Origin: a virus
DNA length: 21,962 nucleotides
Virus record (IMG/VR): IMGVR_UViG_3300024520_003101
Span: 1-21,962 of that record
Direction: 5' to 3' (one strand)
Translations under genes and position numbers: made by a program
Notes under the pieces: model-generated
The model's input: the letters and a program-made list of their open reading frames with translations, nothing else
Database searches by the model: none
Told to the model about the DNA's origin: nothing
Part shown: piece after piece, positions 12,714 through 20,085 of the stretch
Layout of the letters: every line of letters starts with the position of its first letter
Numbering within the stretch: position 1 is the first letter of the stretch

Positions 12714-14786
12714 TCATACTATTTCACATTGTCCGGAGGAACAAGCTAACTCATTTGCTAAATCAGTTTCATCGCTAGTTTCTACGATTTTAGTTAAATC
12801 GATTTCCGTTAAACTTTTCATCATTTTTTTGTATGTGTATTCACTACAATCCTGAAAGGGAGCTTGTTTGTAAGTGCCCCCATTATAAGGTAATACACTA
12901 AGTCCATTATAAAATTTTCTGTTTTGCCACATCCATTCTCCAACTATATCCCAATCTTCCTCTTTAAGTGAAACAGTTGCTGATATATTATGTGTATTCA
13001 TTCCGTCAGTATGTCCACCATCAATCCAAGTTTGTTTAACTGTTTTAACTCGTTCTAATAAGTCTAGTGCAGATTCGTGTCTTAATATACTTCCTTTTGG
13101 TGCTTTCTGTGGTACACTTAATACAGCAGTATCAAATGGTCTAAAAAAGTCATCTTCAATTAAGTCTGGGTGATTTATTGACAAGTAAGTGTAAATTGCT
13201 TCGTTTTTACCTATTCTCATACGTCTGATATAGTAGTCATTATGCCAAGCGTGTATTCCACTACTTGAACCTGCTACTAAACTACTTGTTCCTGCCGGTT
13301 TAACAGTTGTTGCTCTAGCTGCTGGTTTTACTCCAATTAGTTTTGCTACTCGTTTGTTTTCTTCCTTAACAACATCTGCCGCTGATGTCATATCTAAGTG
13401 CATTACTTTGTTACTACCAATACCTGTCATTGATACACCAATTAAGGCATCTTTTTCTGTTGTCTTTTGCCATACTTTTCTTAAGTAATGGAAATCAGTA
13501 TAACCAGCTTGTAATGTTCCTATAAATGAAGCGGCCCTTACTCTTGCTTCCAAATCTGCTTGGTCGGTTACGTTACTTACATTTACTTCACATAAATTAC
13601 AGAACTGATAAGGTCTTAGTGCAATCTCACAACAAGGATTAGTTCCCCAATCTTTATCATTACTAAAGTAGAATCCAGGTTCGCCTGCTCCACTTTCCTG
13701 TATTGTATTCCAAAGGTCAAAGAATTTCTTTTTAGTAATTCTACTTCTTACTAGTGATACTGAATTGTTGGCTCTACCACGTTGTGGTTGAAAATAATAC
13801 CAAGGCAATGTTTGTTTGTTTTGTAGTTGTGCCATTTCAGTTTCACCAACCCAATACAATGTTTTTTTAGACATCCCGTATCCAGGTTCATTTACTGTCA
13901 CAGTTAAATCCCAATATTTATTTCCTTGTTCGTCTGTGTGTATAGCGTGTACTTTAACGGGTTCACCTTGTTCGTCTACCGGGCCATCTTCTAGTAAATG
14001 TTCCCATTCGTGAATTCTGAAATTAGTTTTAGAAGTTAACATATCATTATCACTTGCACTAAATAAACTAATCATCGCTGCTCTACGTATTCCACCCGCC
14101 AATACAGCGTCCGCAATATGACATAAAATATCGTGTACCTCGACAGGACTTAACTTGTCTCCATTGGTTTTACTGTCCAATAATTCTCTAATTGTATCCA
14201 AACATTTTTTTAATGGTTCATATCCAGGTGCCTTACCTCCACTAGTTATTAATCTTGCTCCTTTTTCACGAATGTCACTGTAATCAAATTTTTGTACTGC
14301 TCCACCTCTAAAATAGGACTTCATTAAGTGTTTAATAGCGTCTGCCCAACCTTCTATACTATCGTTAATTAAATAACGTTTAATGTTATCGGGATTAGGT
14401 TTATGAATTTCGGGTAATGCGTCAACGTGATGTTTCTGTACACTATATCCTACACCCGTTCCACCTAGTAATAGGAACATCGCTTCTCCAAATGCGTGCC
14501 AATCATCAATTGGTAAATATGCACAATTATAAATTCTATTCGGACTGATTTCAATTGGTTTACCCCCAAACTGTAAACTTCTCATAGATGGAAATATCTC
14601 TTTTTTAAATACATAATCATACGCCTTAATAATCTCATCTTTTAAATGTGGATATTTTTTAATATGCATATTCATATTACGTGTTACTAGTTCGTGCCAC
14701 GTTTCTCTTCTATCTAATTTGTCTATGTACCTTGCGTACTTGGTGTAGATAGTTATTTCACTTAATATCTGATTTGATACTTCCAT
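12714..14786 (-). CDS. nrdJ: Adenosylcobalamin-dependent ribonucleotide reductase (class II)
   Basis: A 690-residue class II reductase of the monomeric RTPR type (single chain, no NrdB partner). It reduces ribonucleotides using a B12-derived thiyl radical and works with or without oxygen. Visible: the substrate cysteine in IYNCAYLP (C88), the glycine-rich FLLLGGTGVGYS (about 103-114), the radical-site NPCCEIAL with C385 and, eleven residues later, C396 in QFCNLCEVN, matching the spacing of the RTPR cysteine pair; KPAGTSSLVAGSSSG (about 490-505); and a C-terminal CSSGQCEIV with the shuttle cysteines. The extra Cys next to the radical Cys (C386) is unusual. The start has GGAG seven bases upstream. 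It depends on host or scavenged cobalamin; no B12 genes are present in the window. Confidence 0.95.
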   Translation of the reverse strand: MEVSNQILSEITIYTKYARYIDKLDRRETWHELVTRNMNMHIKKYPHLKDEIIKAYDYVFKKEIFPSMRSLQFGGKPIEISPNRIYNCAYLPIDDWHAFGEAMFLLLGGTGVGYSVQKHHVDALPEIHKPNPDNIKRYLINDSIEGWADAIKHLMKSYFRGGAVQKFDYSDIREKGARLITSGGKAPGYEPLKKCLDTIRELLDSKTNGDKLSPVEVHDILCHIADAVLAGGIRRAAMISLFSASDNDMLTSKTNFRIHEWEHLLEDGPVDEQGEPVKVHAIHTDEQGNKYWDLTVTVNEPGYGMSKKTLYWVGETEMAQLQNKQTLPWYYFQPQRGRANNSVSLVRSRITKKKFFDLWNTIQESGAGEPGFYFSNDKDWGTNPCCEIALRPYQFCNLCEVNVSNVTDQADLEARVRAASFIGTLQAGYTDFHYLRKVWQKTTEKDALIGVSMTGIGSNKVMHLDMTSAADVVKEENKRVAKLIGVKPAARATTVKPAGTSSLVAGSSSGIHAWHNDYYIRRMRIGKNEAIYTYLSINHPDLIEDDFFRPFDTAVLSVPQKAPKGSILRHESALDLLERVKTVKQTWIDGGHTDGMNTHNISATVSLKEEDWDIVGEWMWQNRKFYNGLSVLPYNGGTYKQAPFQDCSEYTYKKMMKSLTEIDLTKIVETSDETDLANELACSSGQCEIV

Positions 14787-14906
14787 TTTTTCTCCGATAA
14801 ATTTTTAGTTAATATGTTTTTGTATTTTGTAACTCATTGTGTAAATAAATATAGTTGTTTTTTTTAATAATCAGCTTTTTAATTCTGTATAAAGAAAATA
14901 AATATT
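14787..14906 (-). promoter_or_regulatory. AT-rich leader of nrdJ with possible -7 box
   Basis: This 120-base gap contains TATATTTA on the minus strand (14846-14853), matching the -7 box of the promoter family, but the position expected for TTTGG (14873-14877) reads AAGCT. It could be a weaker or differently controlled start for nrdJ; there is no hairpin terminator after gp41, so read-through from upstream is also possible. No cobalamin riboswitch is recognisable at this length. GGAG at the 3' end serves as the nrdJ ribosome site. Confidence 0.35.
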
Positions 14907-16277
14907 TTATCCAAAATCTCCATTAATTTCTTTCCATTTCGATGCTAAATGTTTACGTGTTACTTCCTCTCCTGTATTCATTGTTTTTTGTGTATCTCTT
15001 CCTTGATCAGTCGATTCTTCAAATATTTGTATTTGTCCGTTGTTTAAATTTAACTTGCTTGGAAATGTCATTCCATCTGGACCAAACCTATTCTTAATTA
15101 CGTGGAATCTACCTGTTCCTGATAACTTGTCATCTATTTTTCGGGATAAGGATATTACAAAATCCGCAATCATTATCTTACTGTAACTTTCAGCTATCTT
15201 TTCCGCTCCAATTACATCTTCTTCTAGTGCACTTCTGTTTGCTTGCGATGCTGTAAATACAGGAACTTCGTACTCTCCTGCTAAACCACGTAAATCTTCG
15301 TAGATACTTTCCAAGTCGTGTCTTGCTTCTTTACGTGCGTGTACACTACGTAATAAATCAGCATAATCAACAATAACAATATCAGGTTTCTTTTCCTGTA
15401 ATATCATTTTATCTAAATGGGCTTTAATTGTATTTACACTAGCTGTTTTTGTTGGATAATATTTTACAATTAATTCACCGGGTAAGTTCTTTACCTTTTG
15501 TTTTACTTCGTCTAAATTAAACTTCAAGTTTTGATTGGCTATACCTGTTACTACTGCATCATAACGTAATCCTACGTATGCTTCGTTTAACTCCAATGTA
15601 TAATGTACTACCGTTAATCCTTTCTTAACTGCGTGTGCACCTACGTTGATTAATCCCCACGATTTACCAATACCTGCAGGAGCAACAAACACTACCAACT
15701 CACCCATTCCAAATCCACCTTCAGTGATATCATTTACGGCATCCCAAGGTGTTGGTTTAACATTACGTACTGCGTCTGTATATCTAAAATCTACACTAGC
15801 TTCTTCGTTGTATTCGTGTCCAATTTCCTTGTCAGCTCCGGCTTTCATTGCGTTATCCACTAATACTTTTATAGCCTCATAATCTTCTCCACTTTGTAGT
15901 ATTTGTACTGAATCAAGTATTGCTTGTTTAATACATTGATTTTTACAAAAGTTGACAGTTTCGTCTTTTATATATTCTAAATCTGTTGCTTCTGTATATT
16001 GGAACGCGTTACGTAAATCTTCAATAACCGTTTGTTTTAACACATCGGGTAATTCTTCTTGGTCTATTTTAATCTTAAATGTTTCTAACGTTGGTGCTTG
16101 TTTGTATTGTTGAAAATGCTCAAATATCGTTTCCGTTAACCATTGTTTTGCCTCTGTATCGAAGAAATTTGATTGTAGTATATCTGAAGTTTGTTGTATA
16201 AACGTTTTATCTGTAAGTAGTGAAGTTAATACCTTTACTTGAAACGAAGAGCCAAATTTTCCTAATCCATCTTTCAT
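14907..16277 (-). CDS. gp41: Replicative DNA helicase, DnaB family (T4 gp41-like)
   Basis: A 456-residue hexameric 5'-3' helicase (T4 gp41 is 475 aa). The N-terminal helical domain spans about 1-165. The RecA-type motor follows: Walker A APAGIGKS (199-206), HYTLELNE (225-232) at motif H1a, Walker B PDIVIVDYADLL with D304, and TASQANRSA (about 341-349), the polar motif 3. Near the C-terminus RFHVIKNRFGPDG holds the arginine-finger region. It unwinds ahead of gp43 and recruits primase. The primase (gp61) and loader (gp59) are not in the window. The gene has its own weak promoter at 16304-16335 and an A-rich leader (AAAAAATAAAGAAAAAT). Confidence 0.92.
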   Translation of the reverse strand: MKDGLGKFGSSFQVKVLTSLLTDKTFIQQTSDILQSNFFDTEAKQWLTETIFEHFQQYKQAPTLETFKIKIDQEELPDVLKQTVIEDLRNAFQYTEATDLEYIKDETVNFCKNQCIKQAILDSVQILQSGEDYEAIKVLVDNAMKAGADKEIGHEYNEEASVDFRYTDAVRNVKPTPWDAVNDITEGGFGMGELVVFVAPAGIGKSWGLINVGAHAVKKGLTVVHYTLELNEAYVGLRYDAVVTGIANQNLKFNLDEVKQKVKNLPGELIVKYYPTKTASVNTIKAHLDKMILQEKKPDIVIVDYADLLRSVHARKEARHDLESIYEDLRGLAGEYEVPVFTASQANRSALEEDVIGAEKIAESYSKIMIADFVISLSRKIDDKLSGTGRFHVIKNRFGPDGMTFPSKLNLNNGQIQIFEESTDQGRDTQKTMNTGEEVTRKHLASKWKEINGDFG

Positions 16278-16303
16278 ATTTTTCTTTATTTTTTAACATT
16301 ATA

Positions 16304-16335
16304 TTAATATACTATTTTAAAAATTAATAAACAAG
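16304..16335 (-). promoter_or_regulatory. Possible promoter before the helicase gene
   Basis: On the minus strand TATATTAA (16304-16311) lies exactly 19 bases from CTTGT (16331-16335), which keeps only the TTG of the TTTGG box, and the spacer lacks the TTG that precedes the -7 box elsewhere. It fills the 58-base gap between rnh and gp41. Position and spacing favour a weak member of the family. Confidence 0.45.
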
Positions 16336-17397
16336 TTATTTCTTTCCAAAAGCATCTAATGTATTAAATGTACTCGTCAACCAACTATCCAAATTAGGAA
16401 TAGCGTTAAACATCTTATCAACTGTAAACATCTTTCTAAAATCAATTCTGTTTAGATTTGGTATGTCCTGTTCAACCAATCGTTGTATTTTCATTTTTGT
16501 ATTTCCGTTAAAGTTGTTAGCTGTTAAATCCATTAATTTTTCGTTACGATGTAAAATGTCTTCACTATCTACAATTTTCTGATATACAGCGTATTTACTT
16601 CCATCAGTAATTTGTTGTTTTGCATAGGATATTAAGTCTTTAACTGATAACGCTTTGTCTTCTAGTATTATTGGTACCTTAGCAATTAATGATTTTATAC
16701 CAACACCTTTGACACCCCCTATTTTATCAGAATTATCTCCGTCAATAGTTCTCCACAATAAGAAATTTTGTATTGGAATTTTGTATTCTGAAAGTAATAA
16801 GTCTTTATCATAAAGTTTCTTTTTAACGGGTGACCATACTTTTACCTTGTCGGTTATTAAGTGTAGGAAATCCTTGTCCATTGAACTGATAATGATTTCG
16901 GATTCTTTGTAAAGTTCGGTAGCAATATAACCTATTACATCGTCTGCTTCTACACCATCAACAGATAATACGGATATTGGTAGTTGTTGTAGATACATAG
17001 ACAAGCGTGCAAATTGTAATCTCATCGACTCCATTTCTTTATCTTCGGACTGTTTCATATGTTCTGCCCTATTGACATTTATACTGAAACTTCTTCCTGC
17101 TTTGTAGTCTGGATATAACTTTTTTCTTCTTGTACTACCGTTCTTACCATCAAAGACAATAATACATCTAGTAGGATTGTACTGACGTATTAATGCTCCT
17201 ACACTTCTTATAAAACCTGTAATTCCTCCTATATGTAATCCATCTTCATTAAGAGAAGGAACTGCGGACCAAACACGAATAAACGTATTCAGTCCATCAA
17301 TTAATAGTATTCTATCATTTTTGTCTGATAGTTTACTGTTAGCTTCCTTTTCCTCGTGAAGTTCCTTTAGTAAATGAGCGTATTTGTCTAAACTCAT
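16336..17397 (-). CDS. rnh: 5'-3' exonuclease / RNase H (FEN family, T4 rnh-like)
   Basis: A 353-residue flap-endonuclease-family enzyme, somewhat longer than T4 RNase H (305 aa), that removes RNA primers from Okazaki fragments. The metal-binding acids are visible: D34 in LLIDGLN, D83 in IVFDGKNG, VEADDV (149-154) with E150, D152 and D153, SMDKDF (172-177) with D174 and D176, and TIDGDNSDKI (217-226) leading into the helix-hairpin-helix GGVKGVG (227-233). The arch basic segment RRKKLYPDYKAGR is at about 90-102. The ATG overlaps the uvsX stop (ATGA), so the two are translationally coupled. The extra N-terminal 25 residues before the catalytic core are charged and of unknown role. Confidence 0.93.
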   Translation of the reverse strand: MSLDKYAHLLKELHEEKEANSKLSDKNDRILLIDGLNTFIRVWSAVPSLNEDGLHIGGITGFIRSVGALIRQYNPTRCIIVFDGKNGSTRRKKLYPDYKAGRSFSINVNRAEHMKQSEDKEMESMRLQFARLSMYLQQLPISVLSVDGVEADDVIGYIATELYKESEIIISSMDKDFLHLITDKVKVWSPVKKKLYDKDLLLSEYKIPIQNFLLWRTIDGDNSDKIGGVKGVGIKSLIAKVPIILEDKALSVKDLISYAKQQITDGSKYAVYQKIVDSEDILHRNEKLMDLTANNFNGNTKMKIQRLVEQDIPNLNRIDFRKMFTVDKMFNAIPNLDSWLTSTFNTLDAFGKK

Positions 17398-18653
17398 TTA
17401 TCAGTAGAAGTTTCATTCATAAAGTCTGTGTTTTCAGTTATTAAACTTTTCTTTGGAGTTTCTGTAGGAGTGTCTAAACTACTAACTCCACCATCGAATT
17501 GTTTAGCTAAATCTGCTATAGCATTTTCATCTCCTAAATCTACTAACTCAGATTCTCCGTGAACTCTTGGTTGGTACTTCATAATGAACTTAGCACATAT
17601 CTTGTCGTACAATTCTTGTTTAACCTCAGGTTTGCTCATTACTTGTTCCTCAAAGTCCTTAGCAAAACATTGGTGTTCGTCACCAGCATCAGTTTTGTAC
17701 TTAATGTACGCTCCTGCTGTTTTTACAATATTGTAAGCTTTTAATACACCTAACCATCCACCTACGTTATCAATACCACTATCGAAATAAATGTCGTAGT
17801 TAATAACTTTGTGTGGTGGTCCAAGTCTATTTTTTATAACTTGTACCTGTGTTTTCATACCAACAATTTGTTCGATACCATTTACTTTACCTTTGATTTT
17901 ACCCATTGACTTAATACGTAATCTTACTGATGAATGGAATCCAAGTGCTTTACCACCTGATGTAGTATAAGGGTCTCCGAACATTGCATTCATTTTAATA
18001 CGTAACTGATTAGTACAGATAAATAGGATTTTCTCCCAAGATATCAAATCAGTAATTTTACGCATTGCCTTAGACATAATGATTGCCTTTTGTGTAGCAT
18101 ATCCATCTTTACCATATTCAGCTTCGTCTTCTTGTTGTGTTTTAGCACCCATAATAGAATCAACTACAATAGTAACAGGAACATCTTTGTTACCTGAACG
18201 TACTTTTGTAATTACTTCTTCTACTGTTGCAAATACATCTTCTAACTTACTAATTGGACAATATAGGAATTTGTTGAAATCAATACCAATCGCATTAAAG
18301 AATGTTTCATCCATTGCGTGTTCTGTATCAATATATACAACCATACCACCTAACTTTTGTGTTTCCGCCATAACGTGTGCACAAAGTAATGATTTACCCG
18401 CTCCCTCTAATCCTTGTACTTCTACAATTCTTCCAGCAGGTAATCCTCCATCAGGTCTGTTAGCGATTGCTAAATCTAGCATATCACAACCTGTTGAAAT
18501 CCATTGTTTAATGTTTGAGGGGTTGTCTTTCTCGGTATCAATGAAGTAAGCCATTTTGTGACCTTCATCCTTGAACTTTTTGTTTAACGAATCAGCTAAT
18601 ATGTTAGCTAAGTCATCTTGCACTTCTTGAGTGTCTTTCTTTTTTTTCGCCAT
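17394..18653 (-). CDS. uvsX: RecA-like recombinase (T4 UvsX-like)
   Basis: A 419-residue strand-exchange ATPase (T4 UvsX is 391 aa). Visible: Walker A GLEGAGKS (81-88), VVYIDTEHA (105-113) with the catalytic Glu111, Walker B VTIVVDSIMG with D165, FICTNQLRIKMN (about 205-216), the allosteric Q/R motif of RecA, and the loop-2 region YTTSGGKALGFHSS, which contacts DNA. The C-terminus (about 380-419) is polar and acidic, ending NETSTDK. It drives recombination-dependent replication with gp32 and gp41. The start has AAAGGA about seven bases upstream. A perfect terminator hairpin separates it from gp32, and no promoter fits in the 20 bases between, so its mRNA must come from read-through. Confidence 0.95.
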   Translation of the reverse strand: MAKKKKDTQEVQDDLANILADSLNKKFKDEGHKMAYFIDTEKDNPSNIKQWISTGCDMLDLAIANRPDGGLPAGRIVEVQGLEGAGKSLLCAHVMAETQKLGGMVVYIDTEHAMDETFFNAIGIDFNKFLYCPISKLEDVFATVEEVITKVRSGNKDVPVTIVVDSIMGAKTQQEDEAEYGKDGYATQKAIIMSKAMRKITDLISWEKILFICTNQLRIKMNAMFGDPYTTSGGKALGFHSSVRLRIKSMGKIKGKVNGIEQIVGMKTQVQVIKNRLGPPHKVINYDIYFDSGIDNVGGWLGVLKAYNIVKTAGAYIKYKTDAGDEHQCFAKDFEEQVMSKPEVKQELYDKICAKFIMKYQPRVHGESELVDLGDENAIADLAKQFDGGVSSLDTPTETPKKSLITENTDFMNETSTDK

Positions 18654-18673
18654 ACGAATTTCCTTTTGAAAGT

Positions 18674-18701
18674 TAAAAAAAGGAGTACCGAAGTACTCCT
18701 T
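18674..18701 (-). terminator. Strong terminator/stability hairpin with UUCG loop after gp32
   Basis: On the minus strand AAGGAGTAC pairs perfectly with GTACTCCTT (18680-18701), nine base pairs closed by C(TTCG)G, the exceptionally stable tetraloop, followed by a run of seven Ts (18674-18680). It begins 18 bases after the gp32 stop and ends 20 bases before the uvsX ATG. Besides ending transcripts it would protect the gp32 mRNA 3' end. Confidence 0.92.
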
Positions 18702-18719
18702 ATTATATTAAATTGAATT

Positions 18720-19478
18720 TTACTTGTTAAACAAGTTGTCAAATGCTGCACCAACGTCATCAACTTTTTCAGTCTTTGTTTCGTTAGCAACTGTATCAGC
18801 AGTTGATGTAGGGTTGTCCGTTTTAGGAGCTTGTTCCCCACCGTTTAACCAAGATTCTAATGCTTCTTTCAAAGTATCATACTCTGGTTCTTTAAAGATA
18901 TCCTCCGCCAATGGTTGGTTGGATATTGCCTCAATAACAGCTTTGTCTTCCGACGCAGGTGATTGATTTGGCTTCACTCTAATTGTAGTTTTTGGAAAGT
19001 TTCCTGCTCCTTCTGCTGGTGTAAACTCAACAGATACATCTCTACCAGATGCTGGATCAGTGATGTCACCGTAATCCTCGTCAGCCATAAATCCTAGTAA
19101 TTCAGTGTAAACTGTTTTACCAAATCCCCAAAGCTTAACGCCTTCTGATTCTTTACCTCTTACTAATACCGGAACATATACTCTCATCTTTGGAGTAATT
19201 TGTCTTGACAGTTGCCAATCTTCTTTACTTCCTGTTGATTTTAGTTTTTCCGCAAACTCCATTAATGGGTCTGGTCTTCCGTATGACGTTGGAGATAAAT
19301 ACGTTTTACCACCTAGTCCATAGTGAAAGTACAACTCGTGGAATGGATATTCCGGATTTGTTTTGTTTGGTACTATTCTGATTACTTGATTACCTGGTTC
19401 AGGTTTCCACAAATTGTCTTGTTTTTGTGTTTTTGTTTGAAGTTTTTGTAACTTTTTTCTTACTGCTTCTAAATCCAT
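18720..19478 (-). CDS. gp32: Single-stranded DNA-binding protein (T4 gp32-like)
   Basis: A 252-residue gp32-type SSB (T4 gp32 is 301 aa). The N-terminal basic segment (MDLEAVRKKLQKLQTKTQKQ) serves cooperativity. The OB core follows, with LWKPEPGNQVIRIVP (about 23-37), FHYGLGGKTYLSP and VPVLVRGKESEGVKLWGFGKTV. The C-terminal 40 residues are acidic and disordered with a hydrophobic end (DDVGAAFDNLFNK), the usual partner-binding tail. There is no cysteine at all, so the structural zinc site of T4 gp32 is missing, as the region around GLGGKTYL also lacks the corresponding His/Cys set. It has its own promoter (19528-19559) and a terminator hairpin just after, which fits a protein needed in large amounts. 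Confidence 0.93.
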   Translation of the reverse strand: MDLEAVRKKLQKLQTKTQKQDNLWKPEPGNQVIRIVPNKTNPEYPFHELYFHYGLGGKTYLSPTSYGRPDPLMEFAEKLKSTGSKEDWQLSRQITPKMRVYVPVLVRGKESEGVKLWGFGKTVYTELLGFMADEDYGDITDPASGRDVSVEFTPAEGAGNFPKTTIRVKPNQSPASEDKAVIEAISNQPLAEDIFKEPEYDTLKEALESWLNGGEQAPKTDNPTSTADTVANETKTEKVDDVGAAFDNLFNK

Positions 19479-19527
19479 AATGATTCTCTTTTTACTTGTT
19501 ATTGATTAATTAATTATTTATTATTAC

Positions 19528-19559
19528 TTAATATACAAAAGAATTTGTTAATATCCAAA
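19528..19559 (-). promoter_or_regulatory. Promoter, TTTGG-N19-TATATT family (copy F), before gp32
   Basis: On the minus strand TTTGG (19555-19559) and TATATTAA (19528-19535) have a 19-base spacer ending in CTTTTG. A 50-base AT-rich leader leads to the gp32 ATG with AGAGAA a few bases before it. A second TATATTTA (19638-19645) lies upstream in the same 199-base gap but lacks TTTGG at the right distance. Confidence 0.75.
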
Positions 19560-19677
19560 TCTTTCTCGTTAATACTTATTTTTCAATTGTTAATTTTTAG
19601 TTGTGTTATTTGTTATTTGTTATTCTTTGTATGGTAATAAATATACAGTTATTTTTCAAACGTTATACTTTTGGTAA

Positions 19678-20076
19678 TTATTTTTTGTATTTTATTCGTT
19701 GTATAAAAAATATTTCTGTATCAATTCGTTTTAATCCTTCATCACCTGTAAGTAGTAAACAGTTTCTATATGTGTCCCAATCCACCACAAAACTTGTATC
19801 TAGTACTCCGTTGTTATGTAACTGTATTACCTCATTTAATGCGTTTATGCTGTACATAGTATTGGTGTCCTTCTTACGATGTACCAATATACTACCCGGT
19901 AAAAACTTCAAGTTTGGGTTTACCTCAATATTGTAACTACATATCACTTCGTGTGGAGTTTGTGTACTCAATACGAATATTTTGTCATACACAACATTGA
20001 AGCCATCTATAATAGTGTCTAGGGTTTTATGTACGTCTTTTTTAGTTGAGAACGTACATATTAGTTGTGTTTTCAT
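19678..20076 (-). CDS. Unknown 132-residue protein upstream of gp32
   Basis: A 132-residue soluble protein with mixed alpha/beta character: MKTQLICTFSTKKDVHKTLD at the start, then FNVVYDKIFVLST (about 26-38), ILVHRKKDTNTMYSINALNE (about 63-82), and WDTYRNCLLLTGDEG (about 100-114). The text looks like a conserved hypothetical of marine T4-like phages, though I cannot attach a function. It has a strong ribosome site (AGGAG, seven bases before ATG 20076) formed around the stop codon of the large gene before it, so it is translated from that transcript. No catalytic motif stands out. Confidence 0.72.
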   Translation of the reverse strand: MKTQLICTFSTKKDVHKTLDTIIDGFNVVYDKIFVLSTQTPHEVICSYNIEVNPNLKFLPGSILVHRKKDTNTMYSINALNEVIQLHNNGVLDTSFVVDWDTYRNCLLLTGDEGLKRIDTEIFFIQRIKYKK

Positions 20077-20085
20077 TCATAGCTC

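Noticed and set aside
14787-14906. Cobalamin riboswitch before nrdJ
   Set aside because: The gap is only 120 bases, almost all A/T, with no B12-box or stable stems; too short for the known aptamer.
18079-18549. Plus-strand frame of 156 codons opposite uvsX
   Set aside because: It is fully antisense to the conserved RecA core including Walker A and B, is Ser/Ile/Pro-rich without motifs, and no plus-strand gene or promoter exists elsewhere in the window.
18608-18841. Minus-strand frame of 77 codons across the gp32 3' end
   Set aside because: It is an out-of-frame reading of the gp32 tail and crosses the terminator hairpin; composition is Lys/Leu/Thr-rich as expected of a shifted frame.
19601-19936. 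Plus-strand frame of 111 codons
   Set aside because: Overlaps the 132-aa gene, which has a clear ribosome site, and begins in AT-rich non-coding DNA.
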